A stretch of 64,000 nt of DNA from Streptomyces sp. LUP30 (GCF_001746365.1 NZ_MJAJ01000038.1:6-64005); one strand, 5' to 3'. Shown: positions 8,518-17,177, counted from the stretch's first letter. Notes: generated by a model not told the origin, from the letters alone. Translations and numbers: made by a program.

Positions 8518-11064
8518 TCAGCGACGCGCCGGCGGCAGCGTCAGCTCGAACCACACCGACTTCCCCTCCGCCGTGCGGCTGGCGCCCCACTCCCGGGCCA
8601 GCGCGCTCACCACGCGCAGCCCCCGCCCGGCCTCGTCGCCGGGTCCGGCGCTCCGCAGGTCGGGCAGTTCGTGATCGTCGTCGTCGACCTCGCACAGCAG
8701 GGTGTCGCCGCGGACGAGGCGCAGCGCCACGGGACCCCGACGGGAGTGCCGTACGGCGTTGGTGACCAGCTCGCTCACCATGAGCTCGGCGGGCTCGGCG
8801 AGCGAGCCCAGCCCCCAGCCGTGGAGCTGCTCGCGGACCAGGGCGCGGGCCCGGGCGACCTCGACCGGGTCGACGGCGAGGCGCCATTCGGCGACGTCGT
8901 CGGGTTCTATGCCGCCGAGCCGGGCCATGAGCAGAGCGACGTCGTCCTTGCGGTCGCCGTGGCCGGTCCGGGAGAAGGTCGCCGCGAGGGCGCGGACGAT
9001 GGTGTCGCACGCGTCGTCCATGGAGGCGGCCGGATGGGCGGCGGACTCGCACAGGGCCGCCAGGCCCACGCCGATGTCCTCGCCGCGCATCTCCACCAGC
9101 CCGTCGGTGCACATCACCAGCCGGTCCCCCGGCGCCACGCGGACGCGGACGGCCTCGAAGGGGACCCCGCCGACCCCGATGGGCGCGCCGGTGGGCAGGT
9201 CGAGCAGCTCGCTGCGACCGTCGGCGGCGCGCACCAGCACCGGGGGGATGTGGCCCGCGTTGGCGAGCTGCAGCTCGCCGGCGATCGGGTCGTAGACGGC
9301 GTACAGGCAGGTCGCGAGGTAGGAGTCGCCCAGTCGTTGCGCGAGATCGTCGAGATTGCGCAGGAGTTGGGCGGGCGGCAGGTCGAGGGCGGCCATGGTC
9401 TGCACGGCCGTGCGCAACTGGCCCATCATGGCGGCGGAGTTGAGACCGTGCCCCATGACGTCGCCGACGACGAGCGCGGTGCGCGCTCCGGGCAGCTTCA
9501 CCGAGTCGAACCAGTCCCCGCCGACCCGCCCGAGCAGCGTGCCCGGCAGATATCGGGTGGCGAGGTCGCAGCCCGCCCTGCGCGGCGGGATGTGCGGCAG
9601 CATGCTGTCCTGGAGGGTCTCGGCGACGCTCTCCTGGTGGGTGTACATGCGCGCGTTGTCGAGCACCAGGCCCGCGCGGGCGGCGAGTTCGGCGCCCGTG
9701 ACCCGGTCCATGTCGTTGAAGAGGGCGCGCTCGCGGTGACGCAGCAGGATCATGAAACCGAGGACGACGTCACGGGCCTTGAGCGGGACGACGAGCATGG
9801 AGCGGCCGGTGATCAGGGGCCTGATGTCCCGCTTCTCGAACTGCGAGGCGATTGCGTGGCCCATCTGCTCGCTGATCCGGGGCACCAGGACGGGCTCGCC
9901 GGTGGTCATGCACTGGAAGAACGGGGTGTGCTCGGGAAACGGCATGGCTTCGCCCACCGGCACGACGTCGTCCCAGCGGCCGGGTTCGTCGGTGTGCTCG
10001 AGGGCGACGCGGTGCCACAGGGTGGTGGTGTCCGGCACGCCGTCGGGGAAGCCCTCGCCGGCGACGACCTGTTCCCGCAGATAGGTGCCGGCGACGTCGG
10101 TGAAGCGCGGGACGACGGCCCGGCTGACCTCGACGATGGTGCGGGACAGGTCGAGGGAGGTGCCGATCTTCCCGCTGACCTCGTTGAGGAACTCCAGCCG
10201 TTCGCGGACGGCGACGTACTCGAGGTCCTCGCCCTCGTCGGGCGGATCCTGCGGTATGGGCAGCCCTTCGGCGGCGGCACGGGCGGCGCGCTCCCGGCGC
10301 GCCCGGCGTTCGACGCGCCGGGCCACGCCCCAGTCGGGGGTCACGGGCACCCGGTCGTTCTGGCTGAACTCCATGACGGGGTAGCCGAGTTCGAGGACCT
10401 GCGCGACGATGCGGGCGCTGTCGCCGACGCTCATGCTGGGCAGGATCTCGGGCAGCCGGCGGGCGAGTTCCTCGGCGCCGGGGAAGTCGGTGTGCAGGGC
10501 GAAGCCGGGTGCGATGCGTTCGACGGCCGAGGGGTCCGTCGGTCCCTCCGGGCGCAGGGCCGTCGCGTCGGCGGCCAGCACGAGCAGCCGTTCCGTCCCC
10601 GGGCCGACCAGCGGGTAGGCCCACCACAGCACGTCGACGCGCTCATGGCCGCCGTCTCGCGAGGGCACCGTCAGCCGGGCCCGTCCGGCGGCCGGGTAGC
10701 CGAGCCGGCGGTCCAGGGAGGAGCCGAGGCCCGGCCCGAGGCCGTCGTAGGCGGCGTACTCGCCGTAGGCGTCGTCGGCGAGATCGTCGTCGGGGTCGGG
10801 GAGCGCCCCGGAGACGGGGAGCAGGTCGATGGCCGGCTGCCCTAGCGCCTCGCCCTTGGCGACGCCGAAGAGCCGGCGTGCGCCGGCGCTCCAGTGGGAG
10901 ACGAGGCCCTCGCGGTCCACCACGACCACGGCCAGGGGGACGCGCCCGGCGTCGGCGTTCCCTTCCCCGCGCTCCGGGCGCGGCGAGCCCCGTCCCGCCT
11001 CGCTCGTCGCCTCGATCCCGGCTCCGCGGCGGGGAGACACGTCCCTCTCGGTGCCACGGTCCAT
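8518..11064 (-). CDS. PAS-GAF-SpoIIE phosphatase-HATPase signalling protein
   Basis: An 848-residue cytoplasmic regulator. Domain order: a PAS-like domain near residues 40-150 (PLAVVVVDREGLVSHWSAGA), a second sensor region around 190-260, a GAF domain at about 320-480, a SpoIIE/PP2C-type Ser/Thr phosphatase at about 500-710, and an HATPase_c kinase-like domain at the end. The phosphatase shows GDWFDSVKLPG, VVGDVMGHGL and MCTDGLVEMRGEDIG; the kinase-like domain shows 'ELMVSELVTNAVRHS' (N-box). In Streptomyces such proteins control anti-anti-sigma/anti-sigma pairs or act through their own RsbW-like domain. No partner genes lie nearby. The start at 11064 has GAGGG eight bases upstream; the longer frame is rejected. 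Confidence 0.9.
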   Translation of the reverse strand: MDRGTERDVSPRRGAGIEATSEAGRGSPRPERGEGNADAGRVPLAVVVVDREGLVSHWSAGARRLFGVAKGEALGQPAIDLLPVSGALPDPDDDLADDAYGEYAAYDGLGPGLGSSLDRRLGYPAAGRARLTVPSRDGGHERVDVLWWAYPLVGPGTERLLVLAADATALRPEGPTDPSAVERIAPGFALHTDFPGAEELARRLPEILPSMSVGDSARIVAQVLELGYPVMEFSQNDRVPVTPDWGVARRVERRARRERAARAAAEGLPIPQDPPDEGEDLEYVAVRERLEFLNEVSGKIGTSLDLSRTIVEVSRAVVPRFTDVAGTYLREQVVAGEGFPDGVPDTTTLWHRVALEHTDEPGRWDDVVPVGEAMPFPEHTPFFQCMTTGEPVLVPRISEQMGHAIASQFEKRDIRPLITGRSMLVVPLKARDVVLGFMILLRHRERALFNDMDRVTGAELAARAGLVLDNARMYTHQESVAETLQDSMLPHIPPRRAGCDLATRYLPGTLLGRVGGDWFDSVKLPGARTALVVGDVMGHGLNSAAMMGQLRTAVQTMAALDLPPAQLLRNLDDLAQRLGDSYLATCLYAVYDPIAGELQLANAGHIPPVLVRAADGRSELLDLPTGAPIGVGGVPFEAVRVRVAPGDRLVMCTDGLVEMRGEDIGVGLAALCESAAHPAASMDDACDTIVRALAATFSRTGHGDRKDDVALLMARLGGIEPDDVAEWRLAVDPVEVARARALVREQLHGWGLGSLAEPAELMVSELVTNAVRHSRRGPVALRLVRGDTLLCEVDDDDHELPDLRSAGPGDEAGRGLRVVSALAREWGASRTAEGKSVWFELTLPPARR

Positions 11065-11164
11065 GGCGCAGGCCCTCTCTCCCCAGAGCTGTGCAAGATC
11101 TGTCCCGCTGTCCCCACCGTACGGCGCACGCCGGTCGGCGCGGGCCGCAATCCTGGAATTGGTT

Positions 11165-13585
11165 TCACCCGGTTGCGCCGGGGTACGCCGCACGTCCGGG
11201 CGGCCGTTCGCACGGTCGCTCCTCGTGGCCGAGCCGCAGGTCGCGTTCCGTACGGCCGCCTCCGGCCACCCGCAGGACGGTGGCGGCCGGCGGATAGCCC
11301 GCGGCGATGACGGTGTACTCGCCGCAGGACAGATCGACGAAACGGAACGTGCCGTCGGCTCCCGTGGTGAGGGTGTCGACGACGTTGCCCGCCGCGTCGA
11401 GCAGGGTGACGCGCGCATCCTCGACCGGGCGCCCTCCGGTGGCCCGGACGGTGCCGCGCAGCAGGGCGCCGCCGGCGAGTTCGACGTCCTGACGGGTCTC
11501 GCGGGACACCTGGACGCAGACCGGCACGGCGGCCGGGCGGAAGGCCGGCGCGGCGGCGGCGAGCGTGTACTCCCCGGCGGCCAGCCCGGTGACGACGTAT
11601 CCGCCGTCGCGGTCGCTGCGGACGGCGGCGACGACCTCGCCGCGGGCGTCGGTGAGGGTGACCGTGGCGTCGGGCACCGGGGCGCCGTCGGCGGTGACGA
11701 CGGCGCCCGCGAGCCGGCCCGCCCCGCCGAGGACGATGTCGAGTTCGACGGGGCTCTCGCCGACGGTGACGGAGACGGCCTGCGGCTGGTGGCCGCCGGC
11801 CGCGGCGATCAGGACGTACGTCCCGCTGCCCGGCGTGGACAGCGTGAACCGCCCGTCGTCGCCGCTGGCGCCCCGGCCGGTCTGCCGGCCGCCCGCGTCG
11901 ACGAGGGTGAGCGCCGCCCGGCGTACGACGCTCCCGCCCGAGTGACGGACCGTGCCGCGGACACAGGCTCCCCCGGCCGGAGCGGGCGGGAGGGCTGGTG
12001 CGGCGTCCGTCTCGGCGTCGTGGTGGGGCACCAGCGGTTTCTCCTTGAGGAAGAAGGCGATGAGCAGCCCGAGAACGAGCACCGGCACGAGGCAGAGGAA
12101 GATCCTCGGCATGGCGTCGGCGTAGGCCCGGACGTAGGCGTCGCGCAGCGGGGCGGGCAGCGCGTGGACGAGTTGCGGGGTGAGCGACTCGGGGTCGGGC
12201 AGAGCGGCGCCGGAACCGGCCGGCAGGCGGGCGCGCAGGGAGTCGGCGAGCCGGTCGGCGAACAGGGTGCCGAAGACCGCCGCGCCGACGCTGCCGCCGA
12301 TCTGTCGGAAGTAGGTGTGGGCGCTGGTGGCGGTGCCGAGGTCGGCGGGGCGCACGGAGTTCTGCACGGCCAGGACGAGGACGGGCATCACCAGGCCGAT
12401 GCCGGCGCCGAGGACGGCCATCCAGAGGCTGTACTGGAGCCGTGGCGTGTCGGCCTCCAGCCGGGACAGCAGCCACATGCCGAGAACGGACAGGGCACTG
12501 CCGAGGAGGGGGTAGATCCGGTAGCGGCCGGTGTGGGTGATGAGCTGGCCGGAGAGGATCGACGCGCCGACGACGCCGCCCATCATGGGGAGCATCAGCA
12601 GGCCGGACTCGGTCGCGCTGGCCCCGTCGACCATCTGCAGGAAGGTGGGCAGATAGCTCGCGGCGCCGAACAGGGCGACGCCGGTCACCAGGCCGACCAG
12701 GGCGGTGACGTCGAAGACGGGGTCCCTGAACAGCCGGAGCGGGATGAGGGGTTCGGCGGCCAGGCCTTCGACGAGGACGAAGCCGACGGCCGCGGCGGCC
12801 GCCCCGGCGCCGAGACCGAGGACGACGCCGGAGTCCCAGGCGTATCGGGTGCCGCCCCAACCGGTCAGCAGCACCAGGCAGACGGAGGCGGCGGCGAGCA
12901 GCAGGGCGCCCACGACGTCGAACCGGGGTTTCGCGGCCGGCTTCGGCAGTTTCAGCACGACGGTGACCACGGCGAGGGTCAGCAGCCCGAAGGGGACGTT
13001 GACGTAGAAGCACCAGCGCCAGGACAGGTGGTCGGTGAAGTAGCCGCCGAGCAGGGGGCCCGCGACCGAGGCGAGGCCGAACGCGGCGCCGATCAGGCCC
13101 ATGTAGCGGCCGCGCCGCCGGGGCGGCACGATGTCCGCGATGATCGCCTGCACGCCGGTCAGCAGTCCGCCCGCGCCGACGCCCTGGACGGCGCGGAAGG
13201 CGATCAACTGGTCCATGGTGTGCGCGCGGCCGGCGAGGGCGGAGCCGACGACGAAGACGACGATCGCGAACTGGAAGACGCCCTTGCGGCCGAGGAGGTC
13301 GCCGAGTTTGCCGTACACCGGGAGGGTGACGGTGGCGGTGAGCAGGTAGGCGGTGATCGCCCAGGACATCCGGTCCAGGCCGTGCAGTTCGCCCACGATC
13401 CTCGGCAGGGCGGTGGCGACGATCATCTGCTCCAGCGCCGCGAGGAGCAGCGCGAGCATGAGGGCGAAGAAGACCAGCCGTACCCGGCGCCGGCCGGGCC
13501 CCGTCGCACCGGCGGGCGACGGCGGCGGGGCTTTCGCGGGAGTCGCCGTGACCGGCTCGTCCAGCACCGGAGTGGTTGCGCCCAT
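11165..13585 (-). CDS. DHA2-type MFS exporter with C-terminal carboxypeptidase-regulatory-like repeats
   Basis: An 806-residue fusion. Residues ~35-530 are a 14-helix drug:H+ antiporter of the EmrB/QacA group, with QMIVATALPRIVGEL (motif D1), GKLGDLLGRKGVFQ (motif A), 'GAAFGLASVAGPLLGG' (motif C) and FYVNVPFGLLTL. Residues ~540-775 carry three ~80-residue beta-sandwich repeats, each opening 'GtVr..GG.PV.dA.VtL.da.G' and closing 'G.yt..aa..p'. These match carboxypeptidase-regulatory-like or Cna-B-like domains. After an even number of helices the repeats should be cytoplasmic. AGGGG precedes the ATG at 13585. A palindromic operator candidate lies just upstream. The exported compound is unknown. 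Confidence 0.9.
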   Translation of the reverse strand: MGATTPVLDEPVTATPAKAPPPSPAGATGPGRRRVRLVFFALMLALLLAALEQMIVATALPRIVGELHGLDRMSWAITAYLLTATVTLPVYGKLGDLLGRKGVFQFAIVVFVVGSALAGRAHTMDQLIAFRAVQGVGAGGLLTGVQAIIADIVPPRRRGRYMGLIGAAFGLASVAGPLLGGYFTDHLSWRWCFYVNVPFGLLTLAVVTVVLKLPKPAAKPRFDVVGALLLAAASVCLVLLTGWGGTRYAWDSGVVLGLGAGAAAAAVGFVLVEGLAAEPLIPLRLFRDPVFDVTALVGLVTGVALFGAASYLPTFLQMVDGASATESGLLMLPMMGGVVGASILSGQLITHTGRYRIYPLLGSALSVLGMWLLSRLEADTPRLQYSLWMAVLGAGIGLVMPVLVLAVQNSVRPADLGTATSAHTYFRQIGGSVGAAVFGTLFADRLADSLRARLPAGSGAALPDPESLTPQLVHALPAPLRDAYVRAYADAMPRIFLCLVPVLVLGLLIAFFLKEKPLVPHHDAETDAAPALPPAPAGGACVRGTVRHSGGSVVRRAALTLVDAGGRQTGRGASGDDGRFTLSTPGSGTYVLIAAAGGHQPQAVSVTVGESPVELDIVLGGAGRLAGAVVTADGAPVPDATVTLTDARGEVVAAVRSDRDGGYVVTGLAAGEYTLAAAAPAFRPAAVPVCVQVSRETRQDVELAGGALLRGTVRATGGRPVEDARVTLLDAAGNVVDTLTTGADGTFRFVDLSCGEYTVIAAGYPPAATVLRVAGGGRTERDLRLGHEERPCERPPGRAAYPGATG

Positions 13586-13616
13586 CTGCCGTTCCCCTCG
13601 TCGCACCCGCCACACA

Positions 13617-13637
13617 GTTGTCGCGTAAAGCGACAAC
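13617..13637. promoter_or_regulatory. Palindromic operator candidate of the MFS exporter gene
   Basis: GTTGTCGC and GCGACAAC form a perfect 8-bp inverted repeat around the spacer GTAAA, 31 bases upstream of the exporter start codon. Size and spacing fit a dimeric TetR- or MarR-type repressor site. No regulator gene is adjacent, so the protein that binds must be encoded elsewhere. Confidence 0.6.
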
Positions 13638-13738
13638 CACGGGCAAGTGCGACGAGTTACGGGGCCGTCCCGGTCACAAGGGAGAACCACTCGATCCGGT
13701 GATGGCGTTCAACGCACCCGGAAGGCAGGGGCGTTGAT

Positions 13739-14182
13739 CTACTTCTCGACCTCGGCGGCGAGGTTGGCGAGGACGGCGTCGTAGATCCGGCCGAGGCCCT
13801 TGGGGGCGAAGGTCTTCTCGAAGAAGCCGCCGATGCCGCCGGCGCCGTTCCACGTGGTGGTGACGACGACACGGGACCTGCCCTCGCCGGCCGGGGTGAC
13901 GCGCCAGACGGTGACCATCGAGGAGTTGCGGTCCTTCTCCACGAGCTCGCCGTCGGTCGGCTCGGCGACCTCCAGGAGGCAGTCGCGCACGCGCTTGCTG
14001 GTGGCCTGGAGCTTCCAGTGGACGAGGGTGCCCTCGCCGTCGCCGCCCTCGCGCACCTCGTACTCGCTGAAGTGCTCGGTCAGCAGATTCCCGCGCGTGC
14101 CGCTGTAGTCGGCGATCGTGTCGAACACCTTGTCCGGGTCCGCCGCGACGACCCGCTCGGTGGTGGCCTCGACCTGCGCCAT
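13739..14182 (-). CDS. SRPBCC (START-like, polyketide cyclase/dehydrase type) family protein
   Basis: A 147-residue protein with the helix-grip pattern: ATTERVVAADPDKVFDTIADY at the N-terminus, a run of beta strands (GTLVHWKLQ, MVTVWRVTP, SRVVVTTTWN) and a long C-terminal helix (GLGRIYDAVLANLAAEVEK). These domains bind hydrophobic ligands; the Streptomyces examples include aromatase/cyclases and many proteins of unknown function. GGAGG lies six bases upstream of the ATG at 14182. It stands alone between the exporter and the divergent radical SAM gene, with no polyketide genes near, so a biosynthetic role is not supported. Confidence 0.85.
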   Translation of the reverse strand: MAQVEATTERVVAADPDKVFDTIADYSGTRGNLLTEHFSEYEVREGGDGEGTLVHWKLQATSKRVRDCLLEVAEPTDGELVEKDRNSSMVTVWRVTPAGEGRSRVVVTTTWNGAGGIGGFFEKTFAPKGLGRIYDAVLANLAAEVEK

Positions 14183-14201
14183 GGGGTTCCTCCAGGTCCG
14201 T

Positions 14202-14240
14202 GTTGCTCAGGGTTGCTCAGGGTTGCTCAGGGGTGCCTCA
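14202..14240. repeat. Short tandem repeat, 10-bp unit
   Basis: GTTGCTCAGG occurs three times in a row from 14202, followed by a degenerate fourth copy (GGTGCCTCA). It lies directly upstream of the SRPBCC gene start, in the divergent region with the radical SAM gene, so it may affect the spacing of promoter elements there. Confidence 0.8.
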
Positions 14241-14350
14241 GGTTCGGGGCAAGCCAACCACCCCGGTCCGCGGCCGCCCAAATCGGGGTCGCCGAAGCGA
14301 TCGTCGAGCGATCGGAAACCGGTCCCGAAAGGGACGCCGCACGATCATGG

Positions 14351-14362
14351 GAACAGATGTTC
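14351..14362. promoter_or_regulatory. LexA-type SOS box upstream of the radical SAM gene
   Basis: GAACAGATGTTC has the GAAC-N4-GTTC core of the Gram-positive/actinobacterial LexA box (consensus about CGAAC-N4-GTTCG). It ends 32 bases before the start codon, where a repressor would cover the promoter. The outer bases (GG left, TA right) depart from the ideal. Assignment rests on the core match plus the gene it precedes. Confidence 0.6.
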
Positions 14363-14394
14363 TATTGTGTGCTCAGTGCTACCGAGGAGGCGTC

Positions 14395-15438
14395 ATGCGC
14401 TGGGAGAACCTCACCGTGGAGACCCGCCACGACCGGCCGGCGGACGCCGCGCTGTTCGGGGCGGACGCGGTCACGACAAGGACGTTCGACACGCCCGAGT
14501 TCGCCGGCATCACCTTCCACGAGATCCGCGCCCGTTCGATCCTCAACCGGGTGCCGGGCGCCTCCCGGATGCCGTTCGAGTGGACGGTGAACCCCTACCG
14601 CGGCTGCACGCACGCGTGCGTCTACTGTTTCGCCCGCCGCACGCACAGCTATCTCGACCTCGACACCGGGATCGGCTTCGACACCCAGATCGTCGTCAAG
14701 GTGAACGCCCCGGAGCTGCTGCGCCGTCAGCTCGCCTCGCCCCGCTGGCAGGGCGAACACGTCGCGATGGGCACGAACGTCGACTGCTACCAGCGCGCCG
14801 AGGGCCGCTACCGGCTGATGCCGGGCATCCTGTCGGCCCTGCGCGACCGGGCGAACCCCTTCTCCATCCTGACCAAGGGCACCCTAATCCTGCGCGACCT
14901 CGACCTGCTGCGGCAGTCCGCCGAGGTGACCGACGTCGGGGTCTCGGTCTCCGTGGGCTTCACCGACACCGAGCTGTGGCGCACCGTCGAGCCGGGCACC
15001 CCGGCCCCGCAGCGCCGCCTGGACGTGGTGCGGACCCTCACCGACCACGGCATCGGCTGCGGGGTGCTGATGGCGCCGGTGATCCCGTTCCTGGGCGACG
15101 AACCGGCTCAACTGCGCGCCACCGTCCGGGCGATCGCGGCCGCCGGGGCCACCTCCGTCACCCCGCTCGCGCTGCATCTGCGCCCCGGCGCCCGTGAGTG
15201 GTTCATGGCCTGGCTCGGGCAGCACCACCCCCACCTGGTGCGCCGCTACGAACGGCTGTACGCGGACGGCGCCTACGCCCCGAAGTGGTACCAGCGCCGG
15301 ATCACCCGTCAGGTGCACGAGCTCGCCGAGGAGTACGGCATCGGCCCCACGCGCGCGGGGACGCCGCGCCGGATCCGGCCGCCCGCCCCGGTCGAGGAGC
15401 CCGCCGGGTCGGGGCCGACGCAGCTCACGCTGCTCTGA
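14395..15438 (+). CDS. Rv2578c family radical SAM protein (SplB-like)
   Basis: A 347-residue protein. The segment NPYRGCTHACVYCFARRTH carries the CxxxCxYC cluster motif that binds the [4Fe-4S]/SAM centre. Its surroundings (PFEWTVNPYRGC, SYLDLDTGIGFDTQIVVK, 'MGTNVDCYQRAEGRYRLM') match the COG1533/Rv2578c group, distant relatives of spore photoproduct lyase. The reaction is not known to me. GAGGAGG lies four bases before the ATG at 14395; the open frame continues upstream but crosses the SOS-box region and is not coding. Unlike some mycobacterial relatives it shows no intein. The LexA-like box suggests DNA-damage induction. Confidence 0.9.
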   Translation: MRWENLTVETRHDRPADAALFGADAVTTRTFDTPEFAGITFHEIRARSILNRVPGASRMPFEWTVNPYRGCTHACVYCFARRTHSYLDLDTGIGFDTQIVVKVNAPELLRRQLASPRWQGEHVAMGTNVDCYQRAEGRYRLMPGILSALRDRANPFSILTKGTLILRDLDLLRQSAEVTDVGVSVSVGFTDTELWRTVEPGTPAPQRRLDVVRTLTDHGIGCGVLMAPVIPFLGDEPAQLRATVRAIAAAGATSVTPLALHLRPGAREWFMAWLGQHHPHLVRRYERLYADGAYAPKWYQRRITRQVHELAEEYGIGPTRAGTPRRIRPPAPVEEPAGSGPTQLTLL

Positions 15439-15442
15439 GCGC

Positions 15443-15468
15443 GTTCGAGCGCATCCGGCTACTCGAAC
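15443..15468. promoter_or_regulatory. Inverted repeat between the radical SAM gene and the aminopeptidase gene
   Basis: GTTCGAG at 15443-15449 and CTCGAAC at 15462-15468 are perfect complements with a 12-base spacer, starting four bases after the radical SAM stop codon. It could be a weak terminator stem or a protein site. Downstream, TTCCGGACGATC and TTCCGGGACGATC (about 15494-15520) form a near-exact direct repeat before the next gene. Confidence 0.4.
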
Positions 15469-15581
15469 GGGTCAATAAAGCCCAGAACAGGTATTTCCGG
15501 ACGATCTTTCCGGGACGATCCGGCAAGGGCCGTGACCTGCGCGGTCCGTCTTCTTCGGCCCCTTCGTCCCGGGAGCAGTCC

Positions 15582-17177
15582 ATGAACACACGCGCAGCCG
15601 TGCTGTGCGCCGCCGCCGCAGTCGTGGCCGGGACGGTCACGGCCGTACCCGCCGGCGCGAGTCCGTCGCACCCCGCGGCCCCCGCCCCTGCCTCCGTTTC
15701 CGCCTCCGCGGCGAAGCTCGCCTGGAAGAGCTGCGGCATCGCCGACCGCCCGGCGTTGCAGTGCGCGTCGCTGAAGGTGCCGCTCGACCACGCCCGGCCG
15801 GGCGGGAAGCAGATCACGCTGGCGCTGTCCCGCGTCCCGCACACCGCGAAGACGTACCAGGGCCCCCTGCTCGTCAACCCCGGAGGGCCCGGCGGTCAGG
15901 GACTGAGCCTCGCCGGCTTCGTCGCCTCGGCGCTGCCCAAGGCCGTCGCGGCGCAGTACGACGTCATCGGCTTCGACCCGCGCGGGGTGGGCAGGAGCAC
16001 GCCCGCCCTGAACTGCAGGCCCGGTCACTTCGCCCCCGTCCGCCCGGACTCCGTGCCGCTCACCGAGGCGACCGAACGGGCCAACCTCCGGCGCGCCCGG
16101 TCCTTCGCCGAGGCCTGCGGCAAGAAGTACGCCGACGTCCTGCCGTACATCGACACGCTCGACGCCGTACGGGACATGGACGCGATCCGCGCCGCGGTCG
16201 GCGCCGCGCGGCTGAACTACTTCGGCTACTCGTACGGCACCTACCTCGGCGCGGTGTACGCCAAGCTCTACCCGCAGCGGGTGCGGCGCCTGGTGCTGGA
16301 CTCGATCGTCGACCCGACCGGCGTCTGGTACGACGACAACCTCACCCAGGACCTCGCCTTCAACGACCGCCACCGCGCGCTGATGGCCTGGATCGCCAAG
16401 TACGACAAGACCTACAAGCTGGGCGCCGACCCGGAGCAGGTCGAGAAGAAGTGGTACGCGATGCGGGCCGCCCTGGCGAAGAAGCCGGCCGGCGGCAAGG
16501 TGGGCGCCTCCGAGCTGGAGGACACCTTCATGCCGGGCGGTTACTACAACGGTTACTGGCCTCATCTCGCCGAGGCGTTCGCGGCGTACGTGAACGCCTC
16601 CAACGCCGCCCCGCTGGTCGAGGCGTACGAGAACTTCGCGGCGGTCGACACGGCGGGGGACAACGGCTACAGCGTCTACACCGCGGTGCAGTGCCGGGAC
16701 TCCTCCTGGCCCGGCGACTGGGACGAATGGCGCTCCGACAACTGGTCGGTGTACGCGAAGGCGCCTTTCATGACCTGGAACAACGCCTGGTACAACGCGC
16801 CGTGCGCGTTCTGGCCGACCCGGTCCCTGGCTCCGGTGAACCTCCTCAACGGCGACCTGCCGCCGGTCCTGCTGTTCCAGGCGACGAACGACGCGGCCAC
16901 CCCGTTCGAGGGCGGCGCGACGGTCCACGCCCTGCTGCGCGGCTCCAGTCTGGTGGTCGAGGAGGGCGGCCAGAACCACGGCATCACGCTGAGCGGGAAC
17001 GCCTGCCTGGACAAGCACCTGGCGGCGTACCTGGCCGACGGCGTCGTGCCGCGCGGGAGCGGCGAGGCCGACGCGGTGTGCCCCGCCCAGCCCGACCCCG
17101 AGCCACTGGCGTCGAAGGTCGCGCAGCGCTCGGCTCACGGCTCGACGCTGCACGGGCTGCTGGGCTTCCGCGGCTGA
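15582..17177 (+). CDS. Secreted tripeptidyl aminopeptidase (alpha/beta hydrolase, S33-like)
   Basis: A 531-residue protein with a Sec signal peptide (residues ~1-30, cleavage likely after VTAVPAGA). The alpha/beta hydrolase core has LLVNPGGPGGQG as oxyanion region, the nucleophile in YFGYSYGTYLG (Ser about 216), Asp in LLFQATNDAATPFEGG (about 435) and His in GGQNHGITLSG (about 466). This is the Streptomyces Tap/SlpD/SlpE family, which removes N-terminal tripeptides from extracellular proteins. GGAG lies six bases upstream of the ATG. At least four Cys in the C-terminal half suggest disulfides, as expected for an exported enzyme. It is probably a free exoenzyme supplying peptides. Confidence 0.9.
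   Translation: MNTRAAVLCAAAAVVAGTVTAVPAGASPSHPAAPAPASVSASAAKLAWKSCGIADRPALQCASLKVPLDHARPGGKQITLALSRVPHTAKTYQGPLLVNPGGPGGQGLSLAGFVASALPKAVAAQYDVIGFDPRGVGRSTPALNCRPGHFAPVRPDSVPLTEATERANLRRARSFAEACGKKYADVLPYIDTLDAVRDMDAIRAAVGAARLNYFGYSYGTYLGAVYAKLYPQRVRRLVLDSIVDPTGVWYDDNLTQDLAFNDRHRALMAWIAKYDKTYKLGADPEQVEKKWYAMRAALAKKPAGGKVGASELEDTFMPGGYYNGYWPHLAEAFAAYVNASNAAPLVEAYENFAAVDTAGDNGYSVYTAVQCRDSSWPGDWDEWRSDNWSVYAKAPFMTWNNAWYNAPCAFWPTRSLAPVNLLNGDLPPVLLFQATNDAATPFEGGATVHALLRGSSLVVEEGGQNHGITLSGNACLDKHLAAYLADGVVPRGSGEADAVCPAQPDPEPLASKVAQRSAHGSTLHGLLGFRG

Noticed and set aside
14200..14394. N-terminal extension of the radical SAM protein from an upstream ATG
   Set aside because: It runs through the 10-bp tandem repeat and the SOS-box region, has no conserved residues, and the ATG at 14395 has an excellent ribosome binding site.
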